DNA from: Lepidurus packardi
Taxonomy: Eukaryota > Arthropoda > Branchiopoda > Notostraca > Triopsidae
Direction of reading: 5' to 3'
NCBI GenBank assembly: GCA_023053545.1
Contig: JAKZAN010000005.1
Location: 3,038,001-3,102,000, forward strand
DNA length: 64,000 nt
Positions within the stretch are counted from its first letter, which is position 1. The number at the start of each line of letters is the position of its first letter. A model generated the notes under the pieces. The model was not told the DNA's origin, did not search any database, and saw only the letters and a list, made by a program, of their open reading frames with translations. Both the position numbers and the translations under genes were made by a program. Positions 1 to 13,800 of the stretch are shown here, one piece after another.

Positions 1-1
1 C

Positions 2-1913
2 CAGCGGCCACGATTAGAGCAAATTCGGGTATCTAACCATTATTCTTGGGTAATTCCGAGTATTTTCATTTTAAGAATCTTCCATAGGGAGCTATGATGT
101 CCGTTTGCTTTAAAGAAGGGATCAAAATCAAGCCAGAAGCTCTGGATGCCATCATCTTAGGAGCCAATCAAGATCTGCGACAAGTTTTGCACCATTTATC
201 TATGTGGTCGGCCAAGGAGAAGACTATGAATCACGAGCAAACTCAGAAAAATGCTAAAGAAGCTAAAAAAGATTTCAAAATGGTATTGTTTTCATTTTCG
301 TATCTTTGTTTATACAAGATGTCTCCAAAGTCTGAATTGTAGGGTCCTTGGGATGTGGTTCGTTCCGTTTTTTCCAGCTCCGAGCATAAAGGCATGTCTC
401 TTCAAGATAAATCCGATCTCTTTTTTCATGACTACAGTCTGGGGCCTTTAATGGTTCAAGAGAATTACTTGAGTGTCGTGCCCCATGCCGCGAAGTAAGC
501 TTTGCGTTAAAATGCTTTTGGTTCGTTGTAATGAATTGTAATGTTGCGGCGTGCAGAGGTGATGTGAAGAAAACGTTGAGTCTGGTGAGCGCTACAGCGG
601 ATAGTCTCAGCATGGGCGATATTGTGGACCGGAATATTAGAAGTAACAATGCCTGGAGTTTATTAACGGCGCAGGTAAAGTGTCCGTACTTTATGCATAG
701 TCAAAGTAGCACGCGGAAAACTGTAATGTGGAATCCCGGGTTTATGTTTATAGGCCATGTATTCCAGCGTAATACCGGGCGAGTTAATGGAAGGACATAT
801 GGCCGCGCAAATCAATTTCCCGTCCTGGTTGGGTCGTAACTCGCGTACTAACAAAATTAATCGACTTCTTCAGGAACTTCAAGTGCACATGCGCCTCAGG
901 TAGTACCTGAGTATTTTGCTTTTCTTTTCATTTCTGTTGTTTTCGTTTAAAGTGGTTTTGCCGGAACCGAGGAATCTTTATAATTTTTTTCCTTTTTCTT
1001 TCTGTGCTAGAATTTCTGGTGGGAAACGGGCCCTTAATTTAGATTACGCCCAGCAATTAAGGCAGGCTATCCTGAGTCCTATACAGCAGCAAGGAACGGA
1101 GGGTGTGCCCCCAGCTATTCAGGTGATGGAAGCGTACGATTTGCTTCGCGAAGATCTCGATTCCCTCTTGGAAATCACCCAATGGCCCGGCAAGCCCGAG
1201 CCCATGGCCTCTGTGGATTCCAAGGTGAGAAAGCGTTACGGAGCTGTCAGGGAGCATAGTTGAAAGGTAAATGATTAACCTTTTATCAATTAAAACAGGT
1301 CAAAGCCGCCTTTACTCGAGCGTACAACAAAGAGAACCACATGACACCTTACGCTGCGGGCGTAGGGATCACTAAAAATCGCGGAGAGGCGAGCGAGGTT
1401 CCTGCTGACGACTATTTCGACGGCGCTGAAGAAGATTTACTGGAAGAAGCCTCCGGAAAGGACAACAACGAGGATGAAGAAGATATCGCCCAAGACGCTA
1501 TGATTAAGGTGATATTGCGCTCTCGACCACTTGATCGACTTAAATCCTGAAAGTGTGCTTTTGATCTCTTCTGTCGTCGCTTGCTTTAGAGCTCATTTCT
1601 GCCTGTCTTTCCTTTTTTCCCCTCTCCTTTTTTTCCCTGTTCTTTTTTGAGGTGGAGGGGTCCTTCTCTTATACTATTTCTATTTGGCCCCTCATTTTGT
1701 TCTATTTGTATGTCTGACTTGCGCTAGACGAGAGGCTATTGCTATTCTATATTTCAAGCCATTTACATCTTCTTTACTGTGTTCTAGGTGAAAAAAGTGG
1801 CCACCGCTAAAGGACGTGGGTTGAAGACTAAAAGTGATGCTGCATCGTACGAAACAAGCAACGCAAAAACTCGTGGAAAGGGACCCAGGAGCAATTCCAG
1901 AAAAGCTAAGTAG
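2..1913 (+). CDS. RFC1: Replication factor C subunit 1, C-terminal part (5' partial)
   Basis: RFC1 is the large subunit of the nuclear clamp loader that opens and loads the PCNA ring at primer ends. Eight exons can be joined in one frame: 2-28, 88-282, 343-494, 557-674, 754-899, 1011-1224, 1299-1508 and 1788-1913, giving 395 residues to the TAG. All introns are GT-AG and 45-280 bases long. Seen: the end of the AAA+ region (QRPRLEQIR, then SVCFKEGIKI and IILGANQDLRQVLHHLSMW) followed by the RFC1 C-terminal domain (PSWLGRNSRT, MEAYDLLREDLDSLLEI, VKAAFTRAYNKE). The tail is acidic, then lysine-rich, as in RFC1 of other animals. The order matches the vertebrate protein throughout. The N-terminal BRCT and P-loop exons lie outside the window. 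No break is seen. Confidence 0.96.
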
Positions 1914-2246
1914 TTCCTTGCCCCCGTGTATTTCCTTGATTTTTGAAATAGTATTGCAGAACCAGCGTGGTGGGAAGTTTGTCTGTGTTTTACTTTTGGA
2001 AATTAGCGAACTATAGTTAGCAGTGTTCTCGTTGGTTTTTAGCAAATATCCAAGAGTTATAGGTGGTCATAAGCGATATGAAGAGCTTAATATAGCTCGT
2101 GGAAATGATACCAACTCATTAGAGAAAATTTGATAAGCGGTACAATGTTTTGCCTTATTCCTTCGAGATTTCCATGTTCTTGGTATTTTAACTGTGTGGC
2201 TAAAGGGTAAAGCCTTATAGAGCTCACGCCCCCCAAAAAATAATTA

Positions 2247-2257
2247 AATAAAATAAA
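2247..2257 (+). other. RFC1: Candidate poly(A) signals of RFC1
   Basis: Two overlapping AATAAA hexamers lie about 335 bases after the RFC1 stop in an A-rich patch. They are the first such motifs downstream and would give a short 3' UTR. The placement is inferred from motif and position only. Confidence 0.4.
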
Positions 2258-3121
2258 ACATAGGGAGATCCCACAACTAGCTGGTTTTCAGAGTCCAAAT
2301 GAGTGGGACGGTTTATACTAAGGGGTAGGGAGGGGTGAAAGACTAATCAATAAGTGTGTGCAGCATCTGTTGATTAACAATAGAGCTCGAGCCCCTGCAC
2401 GGCCGGCGCGTTTCGTTTTCCGAAGTTTTTTTTTCTCTTCGTACCCATCTCCGTTTGCTCTTTTGTCGGTTTCCTCTGGTATTCAGCATAGCAAAGGAAA
2501 GAGAGAAAGGGAGAGAAAAAAGTTATCAATAGGTCTAAACATTGCGAGATGTCATAGCGTCAGCCTCTACTCTTGCCTCACTGTCTGCCTGCCACAATTT
2601 CAGGGGATTTTCATTTGCCTCGTCCTGTCGTTTCCTATTTTTTAGTTTATAGGACCATTTTTTATTCGTTTACTCGCAGGTTCCAGTTCTATCTCGACGA
2701 TTTCTCCCATGCAGACATCTTCGCCCTTCTCTTCCAACCAACGGAGAAGCTGTCTCCTCGCTTTCTTGAAAAAAAAAATTATCCCCACTCGTATGCCAAT
2801 CCTGTCGCGTCGTCTTAAGAACTGTTTTTTAAGAGAACATGAGGATGGGGTTGGTGTTTGATAGGACTTCTTTTATACTAGTTAGTCCCGCACGGGGAGG
2901 TCCACAAAAAAGGGATAAAAAGTTGTCTATTACCAAGTTGGGTTCTTAGAGCAACACGGTTTTCGACCACAAGTAGAAGCCATAACCCAAGTATAGTGGG
3001 CCCCTGTGGTAGCACCTAAAACCTCCCCGAAAATAAAGCAAAAGAAGAAGGGGGAGGGAGAAGACGCGGTGGAGGTGCGAGTACTCCACTGTGTTTGAGA
3101 AACATGGTGTTTCACGAGTCA

Positions 3122-3165
3122 TTTCAGACAGACATCTCCACGAACTTATTCGTTTCTGTCTGAAA
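3122..3165. repeat. Imperfect hairpin with 11-bp perfect outer stem
   Basis: TTTCAGACAGA at 3122-3132 is the exact reverse complement of TCTGTCTGAAA at 3155-3165. Inside the loop ACGAA and TTCGT can pair again around four bases, so a stepped hairpin is possible. It lies in the gene-free stretch. It could be chance, a small MITE remnant or a structured transcript. Confidence 0.4.
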
Positions 3166-6100
3166 ATAGAATTTCCACCATATCTTGTAAGATTTCGAAA
3201 ATCGAAGTGTTCTAAAAATCGAACGTAAGAGAATCCTCTTCGACCAAATCTCTTCGTCTTAAAAGAAAAGCTACCTACTGTTCTGTTGTTGAATTCAAGA
3301 GTCTACGGTTGTTTAGCTTGTTTGCGTATTCTTGGGAGTCCAAAGTCTGATACTTTGACTGGAACGAAACTTTAGGTCGGCGTACTTTCGCGCGCGGGAT
3401 AAGAGTGTAATCCCATGTGCCAACCTTCTTTCGTAGGTCTATAGGGATCCTTTGTTTATGGGGTCTATTATGCCGAAAGACAGACAGGGATGAAAAGAGC
3501 AAAGGATCCGCAAGGGGCTCTAATACGTGAGTACATATATACGCGCATATGTACGTAGCACGTGGAGAGCGGATAAAGGAATATAGAGAGCGAAAACCGC
3601 GAAGAGGAGAGTTAAACAAGGGCGCATGCATATATCGACCAGACCACCAAGGCAAAAGCTGGGTGTGTGTGTCTCTGTTTTAGTGTATCATAGGTTACAC
3701 ACATTTGAAACGTAATGTTATGTTCCATGTCCCTTTTAATTTGCAAGGGGCACCTCCAAAACGCCGAGCTTAGCTTGCGTGCGGGTCGATAGCCAGCCGA
3801 AGAATCTTTCTCGTCCGGACATTTTTGGGTTGCTTTTTCCGGAGTCACGCAGATCTTTTGCATATTTATATGCAGTAGAAAACTCGCCACCCACGCCCCT
3901 TTGCCACTCCGGGCTAATGAGCCATTGAACTAGGACTTATCTTGCTTGATCCATGCACACAACTTTTATCTTTCCTTAGTTTGTGTCACCGTTTCCTTTC
4001 TGTTTCTGGCTATTGCGAAATGCGTATTTCCATTTTTTTCCATTTTTTCTATCAAGCATTGTATAATTCTCGGAAGTTGTGATATTGTGGAAATGGCTAA
4101 AAAATTTTTGTCATTGGAAAAAATTTTTTTAACAGGAAACATTACTCAGTTGGCGGTTTATAAAGACTAGAAACTTTACGTTTCCAAGGCATGGTAATTT
4201 ATTGAGAAGGTAATTCAAGAAAAGTTGCCGCAATATCCACAATTCCTCGCACGCACTAATTCAAACTTGGAACAGGTTTTGAAGGAGGGGAATATGCTTG
4301 AAAATTAATTTGAGTCCTTAACTTGGTACATAAACTTGAGCAGTTGGTAACATGTGCTGAGGGGGGCGATGGCATGAAACTGTTGAAACACAACTGTCAA
4401 CTTGTTGCTCGCAAGCTGGGGCATTAAGTTGTCAGTGCCTTTGCGATAAGGCTTGGTACTTTACAGGGAGGTGCTATATATCCCGTGATAGCAAAAGAGG
4501 GTTGCTAGGAGCATAAGGACGGACGTCTGTTAAGTTGATCTGGTTACTGTCAAGTTTCATGACAACGTGGAGACAGTTCTCATTGTCAAAAGCGATTCTT
4601 GCTGGCTGCTCGCTGTAATAATGCTGTCCGTTTTGGAGAACAACCAGACCAAAACCCTATATGTTTCTTTCTCTTTCCATTTCTTGCTCGGTCAGGAGCC
4701 CAAACAGGCGTATAATTTCGCTTCTCTTTTAATTAAAGACCTCAACAGCAGCAGGCTTCATGTTCCTCGTGTTTTTGATGCCTATAAAAGGAGAGAGTAA
4801 AAAGTACGAAAAGCACGTTATAGGCTGTAGGTTCCAAGCTTTCTGGCTTCGCATGCTAAATTTGTCTATGTTAAAAATCCTTTCTATCCTTTTTTTAAGG
4901 GAGGGGAGGGGGGGTTGTTGGCTTGGACGGCCTCCTTTTACGTTTCTTGCCTTAAGTCCAAGCTTATAGCATCTTTGGCGCACTTTACCTTTTTTCTTTT
5001 TCTTTTTACAGTCCAAAGTTGGACCAATCCTTTGCATATGGGCATTTTCAAGCTATGTTCCTTGTGCTCAGATTGAAAAGCCCTCGAATGGAGGCGACAA
5101 TGGCCTGGCTAAAGCTCAAGATGCACTCAGGTTGATGAGCATCTTTGTCTTCCCTCTCAGCCCCGCACAACACTACCGTACCCCGTTTCCCTGCCTTCTG
5201 ACGTATCGGAAATTAATTTTGGACCGGGTAGCTGATGTGCTTGTGTTACGGTACTTTGGTTCGCGTGTCAACCACCAACCTAGAACCACAAAGATCAAGT
5301 TGTTTCGAGCCAAAGCAATCCTCAAATCGTTTAACCGTAGAGGCGATCCCATAATAGCTTATAGGGACTGTGAACTCTGGGTGCTTTGCATAGACACATG
5401 TGTCTTTTTCCCTCGCACGACTTCTCGTGAGGCGAAGGAAATATGGCTACTTGGGGACGTCTCCTAAGAAGCTCCTTATGCGAGTTTATGGGGAATGATG
5501 TATAGCAATACCGGTGTGATAGTCCAGGTTCCATCTTGCTTACGAATGATGCAGGAAATTTTTGCCGCCATGTTTACTTCAGGTTTGAATGGGCTTTTGC
5601 TTTAGCGTGTATATTCCCAAGTTCCCCCAACGCGCAAGCGTTTTTTTTCTATTTTTTTAATGCTGATCCGTCACTGTGATGTACTGCAGTCCTTAGCATA
5701 GGAATGTCTGTAACAATTGTGTGCGTTATATCCAGTCCTAAAGGAAAAGTACTGATAGAAGTCAAGACCAAAAAGCCTGATTCGCATTACGAGTTGCCGC
5801 GTTAGAAGAAAAATCCGAGCGGTTAATGTCTATTATTCATTGTTGCATCGTTGCACTCTTTCAAACCAGACTAGAGTAGGTTTACGTGTCCCGACTGACC
5901 TTACGCGAAGCGTACAGTCGGTTAGCTTTTGTGCTCGGCTTGATAATAAATAGTATGCTCTATGCATAGAATTTTCCTAATTTTTTTTATCGTACGTTTA
6001 AAGGCCGTATCTACTACTATATGACATCGATATTATTTTCTTGCCGCTCAAAAGCAGTCAAGTACCCTATTGTTGCCTTGGTGGCTTTTCCTAGGAGAAT

Positions 6101-9100
6101 AGCGATACAGCAGCAATGAAGTTGCTGCATACTTTTTCATTGATGGATGGAAGCAATTAGGTATGCCAGCCGCAGTGTGCCCTTTTCTGTCGGGGAGAGG
6201 AAGGAGAAGCTGGCCAGGCTTATAAGATGCAATCCAACAGACTAGTCTCCTTTTGTACTTGTTCTTCCCTGGACGGTACGGTACTAGGCCTATATGCTTT
6301 CCCTGCACGTGATGGAGAACAACGATTTCACGTCGTAATCCCTGGAGCAGCTGAGATTCGAAGAAAGCTCCCTATATACGTGAAGCCTTTTGCCGTCTTG
6401 GTCCTCGTTTTTCCATGCATTTTTGTTTGTCGAAAAACTCTAGTCGACCCGTTTGTTTCACGCCAAGTAGGCTATGGGTTTAGCTTGTACTGTCATTAAT
6501 GGGTCTCTCTGATGAAATGAATGAGCCCAAAGCTCCCTATTCAATGATCCCAACACTGAAAAGATCAAGTTATGGGAGCATAGGGCCCTAACTAGAAGGC
6601 GAAAAGCGTATCAGGAGAGTGAACGAGCGAGAGAGAGAGAGAGAGTACCAAGGATTGAGAAAGTCCGGCAAAATTAGTTTCTCTGGCTGTACCAACCAAG
6701 TGCTGTTGACACTATGGAAAGGGTTAGGAGCTTAGTGTATATATTCAACGCACACCATTATTGTCGGGCAACTTCCGCGTTTGGAGATATGCAACAGGGT
6801 TGCCGAGAAGTAATATGCAAAAGCTTGTGGCTTTTCCTGGTTTTAATTGTCCTCAGCCTCAAAACTTTTGGGGTGTGCATGTTCTTCTCGCTCAGCTCAA
6901 TTCTCAAACTGCAGAAAGCAAGCAAAGTATGGGGTATGGGAGCGAACGTGGGTTCAGGGCGGGAGGCAGAACGTGGAGAATGCTTTTAGCGAGCTTAAGT
7001 TCCATTTCCCGAAGTCTCATGTTTAGTGCGGAAAAGTCCAAGACTCAAAGTGCAGTTGCGAGTTTCTTGTATTCTAACAACGTCGAAATGTTTTCCTCCG
7101 TATTTTGGCCCATTACAAACTTTCCGCTATGAATATACTGTGGGAGAAACAAAGACAGGCAAAGCCAAAGGGGGGAGGTCTTAATTTTAGGTTGTGTAGA
7201 TAACGTCTTTGCATAGATCCGGGCGTGATCGAGTGAACGAGAGAAAAGGACCTCGACATTAATGAATGCAGGCTATACATGAAGCAGAAAAGGCAACAGC
7301 GCCATTAGCCTAGCTTAACTGAGATCAAATCTCCGGCTTGATGAGTGGTCGGCTGAAAAGATTATTTACATTTTTAGCAACCATCTGCGTCACATTTTCC
7401 TTCCTTCCTAAGCGTATTAACTCTTTTTTCGTTCCTGACTGTAACCCGCTTCTCCATAACGTATTGCTCGATATCGTGCCATATCCACTTATGCTGTAGT
7501 AAAAGAAGGGAAAAATGTGGGGAAGAAAGACGAGTCTACGATGTATAAAATATCGGTTGGCAGTGCTGGAATAAGGAGCCACTAAAGCGGCCGCCGCTTG
7601 GCTATGAAGCGTCTTAAAGCGGTGTTAATCTCGTCCAATTGGGTAGCAATTACGAAACGCATTACCCAAATAGGATAAGTTCCCTGTCCGGCTGGTTTTC
7701 CTCCACCGTCTTCTGTTATTGGGAATAAACGACGATGTATACAGCAGGCAAGAAACACTAAGCATTCACCAAAGATAATAGGCGAAGAAGAGTGAGAGAG
7801 AGAAAAAAGGATTAAATTAAGAAAACGCCATTTTGTAACAAAAACGGATTGTCGTCTCTCTTCCCAGTGTTCTGTATGTTTGCCCTCCTTTTCTATACAT
7901 ATGAACCACCTTTACCGCCTTTTGTTTTCACGTTGCAGGCTTCCGGATTGCATGCCAAGATGTAAGATTGCCTTAGCTTTCATTCCTCGTTCTAATTGAC
8001 CCCTATGATGAAAGCTAGCACGCTTGTGGAGTTGGGTTTTAGCTCTTTGCAGCCTTGGTTTTCTCTTGCACACCCTTTATGCATTAACTTTCCAGACTAC
8101 CGCGTAACTTATCGGCCCAAAATTCCTTTATAGAGTCTGTCTAACCATTTACGTAATGATCCAAAGGGCCGTTCGGTCTATGTTTCGAGCTTGCCTCTCG
8201 CTCTAGCTATACGCAGAGTCACACCACCCGTCTCTAGTAGTTATCCGAGAAGCTGCACATTTATACCAGCACCCGAGCTTTGTGGTGCTGGATATGGAAA
8301 GCAGTGCTATACTTTGGTACTAACTACCATTAACCGCAACCCGGGCAGCGACGGAGACAAATGAGAGCTGCTGAGCCGTGCGAAAAGAAACACGTGCTCC
8401 ATATTCAATATGTATTTCGCTGTGCAGGATGCTGGAGGAGAAAAAGCGCTGTTTCTATATCATGTTCTTGTTCCACAGCTATACCTCTGAAAGCAACGAT
8501 TTTAACCCCAGTGTTATATGAAATGGTTATCATCCCTCAACTCAACTCCGGAAAACGTTGCAGGGAGTAGCCAATAAAAAGAAAAGTTGAATTAGTTTTA
8601 CCTCACTTCTCCGCCCCGACTATGCAAATGCGTTATAGAGAAGCTGTCTCAACTTCTTGATTGAGGACCTCCCCGTGTCAAGTTTTACACGGGTTATGCA
8701 CAGTACAGCCCAAAGATGGGAAGAACAAGAGCAAAATGTCTTCTTCTTTCTCGTTCGTCTCCCTCTCTCTCTTTTGGTCTCCCTTGTCGTTTCGCTGTCT
8801 CTTTCGTTCCTATTGCTCTCTACTAGGCCTTAATGAAACACCGGGGCTCTAGATGACGGAAAGTGATTAAAATCCCAGGTTCTTGATTGCCCACTACCCT
8901 TCGATCAATGGTGGGACACTTATCTTCCCTCGACTTCCCCTCCTCCTTCACTGCACCGCTGAATTTAAGCAATTCGGGACCAATTAAAGCTTACGAAATC
9001 CGTGATGAACCAGCTGCAAGCTGACACAATTTTTAACTTCGTGGTGTCCCTCAATTAATTTGTTGCTAAGTGGATTTGGATAGTCCTGGAAAACCCTTCG

Positions 9101-10791
9101 TGTGGGGTTTTGAAAATATAAAACAGGAAAACGTTTTCAAAGTATAAAAGGACCTACTTCATTTTCCTACATTTGTTTTATTCTTGTGTGCCGTGCACCC
9201 GTGTTTCTCTAATTTTGCTCCTCTTTTTAACGCCAAGCGCTTCCTTTGTGGACTTGTGCTATTCTTTTTTTTTATTTTTTAGAGTTGTATCATCGCTTGA
9301 TACGCTTCATATGATACGCTTCTTTGGCGTCCAGGCAAGCAATACTCAAAACAAGATTCCCAGCAACTTACTCTTTCTGTTCAGAGTTATGGGACAAGGG
9401 AGCAGAAAGCTGCGTGTCTCTCCTTTAGCTCCTCCCTCTCTCGCTCTCGTTTGAAAAGCTTTTTGAGAAGCTTAACTTGTCCGGTAAGGTTTATTTTCTT
9501 CCGCAAAGCCGATCTCGCACGGTTTTATAACCAAACAATAAAATTCACTTTAGTTGCACCCCTTTGTTCTTTTCTCACCTTTCCCTCGCCCCTTTTGCAG
9601 CCGCATCACTATACTGAAGAAAATTGGGATGCAATTATGTTGGGGCCACGCTGGCTCACTTTCAGCGTCCAGTACTCCACCTCTTTCCGGAACTTGGGGG
9701 AAAAGAAAAATATACAGGAAAAAAACACACACAGAGGTGGAGGCTCAATGAGACTCGAAAAAGAAAGGATAAGTAGTGGGGCAAAACATTTATTTTCCTC
9801 TGTACAGGGTTTCTTCCTATAACCTCCCCTCCCAAAGAGTAACTTCTGCTCGTTTCTTCAGGTTTGCGTCCAATATCCGGCGTCGTCTTCGGCGCTCGGC
9901 GTCCCCAAGTTGGACGTCGTATGTTTCCTCAGAGGCGTCATGCATATTGCATGCTGGACTCCACAGAAAAACCCCTCTCTCCACCCCTCCTACCCATCAC
10001 ATCCCAAAGTAAAACCTACTCGGGTGGACTTACGAGTGCGGCGAAAGAAATTTTTTTTTCACATCCAGCCACATTTTCTGTCTCTTGTCCTCCTGCATTT
10101 CTTTCGTATCTTCTTGTTTTCCAACCCCAGTTCTTTTATTTCTCTTTCTCGGTCGGTGCAACTACCTTTAGCTTTACCTTACCTATGGCTTTACCTCGCA
10201 GATCGTTTGCTCGCTCTTCCTAAGGTAAATTCCGGTGCTCTCGCGGAAGAGGAGGGGGGAAGCAGAGCACACGAGTAGGTCTTCGTCCAAGAACGTCGAT
10301 ACTTTGCTCTTCGGCCCTCAAGCAACGTGCACACCTTGTTCGGTTCCCTTGGACTAGTTTTTCTCTCGTTTTGATAGTTGTTGTTAGTTCCCCGTCGTTC
10401 AGGCCCCCCAAAGAAAAGAAAGAAATCCTATAGAAAAATACAACCTTTGCTCTCTCCCAAAAGTTCCGCTGCTCCTTCTTTCCTCTCGTTCATTCGTTCA
10501 GTACTTTTTTTTGTCATTTCCATCCCGCAAAAAGGGACTTGGAGTAGGAGGCGGGTCAACTACCATAGCAGCCATCTTTCCGTTTGGACCTGCTCTATAT
10601 TTCTTACTTATACACATCTATATACCCTTTGGTCATGTTGTTTCATCTAGCACCGGGAAAATGTGAACGGGATGGGAAAACGAGCCATACTGCGGGGAAG
10701 CTGGAGCAGCAGCGACAAATGAGGAGCTTAGGATTAATGAAAAGCAGCTCTTCTTCATCTCTTTCTGGAATAGATTATTTCCGCATGTCTG

Positions 10792-10829
10792 CGCACACAC
10801 TCACACACATACACACACACACACACATA
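10792..10829. repeat. CA-rich microsatellite
   Basis: Interrupted (CA)n tract of about 38 bases in the gene-free stretch. No association with a gene is visible. Confidence 0.8.
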
Positions 10830-13800
10830 CCAAAGCCTTGAAATAAGAAAAATTAAAAAAATTGACGGACAGAGAGGCAGAGACGGGAGCAAGGAGCAGA
10901 TGATGATACTGGTAAAGGCATTAGCTGGTGAAGTTCTGGATTGATACTTTTTTTCTTTGCTTCTTTTAGTGGAAGGTGGGGTTTGGTACGGGAAATAGGA
11001 AGTAAAGTGGGATGTTATGCCCATTTTATGCAGAGGCTGCGTTCGATAGATTGCGTCCCGGCCTTATCCCAGCAGACGAGCTCATAAAACATTTACGTTT
11101 TCATAGGTTGGGAAGCAGTAAGCAATCTTTTTTTATATAGTCCCCCCCCTTTTTTTAGCCCTTGTTTAAGCAGACAGCAACGGTGGCACCACCAGGCATG
11201 ACATCAGGCACCGATTTCTTTGCTTCTCTTGTCATTTTCTTGAGTAGTATTATATAGAGCTCTTCTGCTCTGTTATGATGTCGATGTGGGAGTGGTGGCG
11301 ATGGTGTGGGTCTTTAAAAAGGAGGGGAGGGGGAAGAAACTAAGATTGAACATTGGATGCGCATATGGAGACACTTTGGGTAGACCAAGAGAGAAAGAGA
11401 TTTGCATAATGGCTCGGAAAACAGCATCAGCGGATTTGAGTAGCCTTCCGTCCGCTACCAGCTTTGACATTGACTGCCCAATTCGAATTTCCAATGCGGC
11501 TCTCCCTTTCTCTTCTCAAACAGTCCTAAGCATCAGCTTGCCATAATACTTCAAAGGAAGCAATTCTTTATTTTTGCGTTACAGTTGGCCGTCGATTTAA
11601 CAGGTGGTACACCCAATTTCATTGTTGCTGAAGAATAAACAATAATAATAAACCCCAAAAGTTACAATAAAAACAAATAAGTACATAAAAGACCCAAGTG
11701 GAAGGTTCGGTAACACGGAAACTGGGTAAACTTGTGGTACAAATAGGATTTTTATTTAGCCAAGGTTTGGACTTTTCGAACATTGGAAAACTTGGTGGGG
11801 CTCAAGAATACCCAAGACGCGAGGACCGAGACCTCGGGATGTGGAAGAGCACAGAATGGGCAATAAGGGTGTCGTTGTCCAGGGAAGTCAAACGTTTCGA
11901 GGACAATTATGGGTCTAGATGAGGCCGTAGGGAAGCTTTTAAAGGTATATCCATGAACTCAACATCTCGGTTTGCAATTGCCGAACCGGAGACCTCTCTC
12001 TCTCTCGTTCTGGGTCCCTTGATGTTGGCATAATAGAAGGAAGACTCCCGAGTCCAAATGTCTCGCCCGTAGAAGCCGCTATAGCATTCTTTTACATTGA
12101 TCGAAAAAAAATGGAAAAGCTTCTCGCCTTTCCTTCCAGTTCTCGCCTTTACGTTCATGTTCTTCCTTTCTCTGTCATCATAATAAAAGCACAGTCATTT
12201 TAGTTTTGTGCGGCACTTCTCTCCCTACTCTTTGTCTTTTTTTGTCTTCTTCTTGGTTACCGATCGTCTCATCTCACAGTGTTCTAAGAACATGCAGCAC
12301 AATGGCGATCAAGCGCTAAATCCTGTGCTTTTTTCTTTCAAATCCTTTTCTTTCGTATTTACCCCTTTAATGGCCGTGTTAAAAAAATGCTAGCAATCTC
12401 CAGGCTTCCATCCTTAGCAAGTTTGGATATTGTAAAAAGACCAGCTGGGGAAACATGCAAAGCCGAAGATGAAGTAGGAAGCCTCAGGTGCGTAGCTTTT
12501 TTCCGGGGGAGCCAAGATTTTACTACGGAACGGCAGTGACTATGGTGGTTTTTAGGGTTGAAGAAGGCAATAGAACGAGGAATGGGGGGAAAGAAATATG
12601 GCTTTTACACAGCAACGGCTCTTGCAGCCCAACAGCTTTGCAAATCCTTTCGCTATCATTAAATGGAGTGTGTGAGTGAGCGATACTATGCATTGGGGAC
12701 CCCCGAAATGACCAGAATTGTGTGCGAGGGAGGGAGGAAAAAATTACCATATGGCCTTCCCTTTTGACTATATTGCTATTGCAACGCTAACACACATGGG
12801 GTTGTTTTTCGAACCCTAACCGGAGCTTCCCAAAGGAAGCTATTACAAAAACTGAGCCTTTTAACGAAGATTAGTGAAAAGGTGCATAATGAGATGACAA
12901 TGGTTTTTGAAGAGATGTCTTTTGACTCATATTTTAGCTTCCACGACCGCTCTTTCCGACTAATTGGACAGCAGAAGGATATACTAGGCGTCTCTTCTTC
13001 TCCGTCTTCTCTTGCTACGATGGAGTTAGAGCACATCACGGAGATAAAGGCTGCAAGCGATGTAAAGTTTTTGTTTCGCGCTAAAGCAGCATTTATCATG
13101 CTTAGAATTTTAATACGAAGGACAAACACTCAAATGCCACATCGTAATTTATTCAAGATATCATAAAAGGCGGTAATCAAGTATCCAACCTCCCCCGACC
13201 CCCTGCAAAAATATAATCAATTCTGTGTGGCATGTTTCCATTTCACGTGACGTTTACTCGCTGGTCTGGTCGCCTTCCTATCAATTTTCTTCTTAATATT
13301 TTCTTATTCATTGTCAAGTGCTCCGTTTGCCAAAGAGGGGAGTTACACGATACACGATGAAAGTGTCTCCACAACTATGTGTACCATGACACGTCTCTTG
13401 TTAGGATTCGTGCAATACAGCACCTACTGTCTGCCTATTTTCTCCTGTTATTGATGGATAAACCGAGTAATTGAATCAAGGGACATGGGGTAAAACCAGA
13501 AGTGCACCGCAAGGAAGACAAAAACGCGTTTCTATATAAAGCTTTGGCGGGGAATCATTTAAAGCCGTACGTTATCCCGTTTCTGTAGAGCAATACTTTT
13601 TTCTCTTTTTGTTCTCCCGACGAAGGCCCTTCTAAAAAGGGATAAGAGTGTGTACTAAATCTGTATTTAATTTTAGCTGTTGTCAAGAAACGATTCCTAC
13701 CTTCCCAGACGACAAGAACTATTGTTAAAAACCGTAGGTCTACAGTCAAACACCATTTTCTATAATACTCCACAGCTTACGATGGTGGGTTTGCCCGTCC

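Noticed and set aside
9173..10411. Several overlapping open frames rich in Phe, Ser and Leu
   Set aside because: Typical translations of pyrimidine-rich DNA; no domain, no consistent splice phases.
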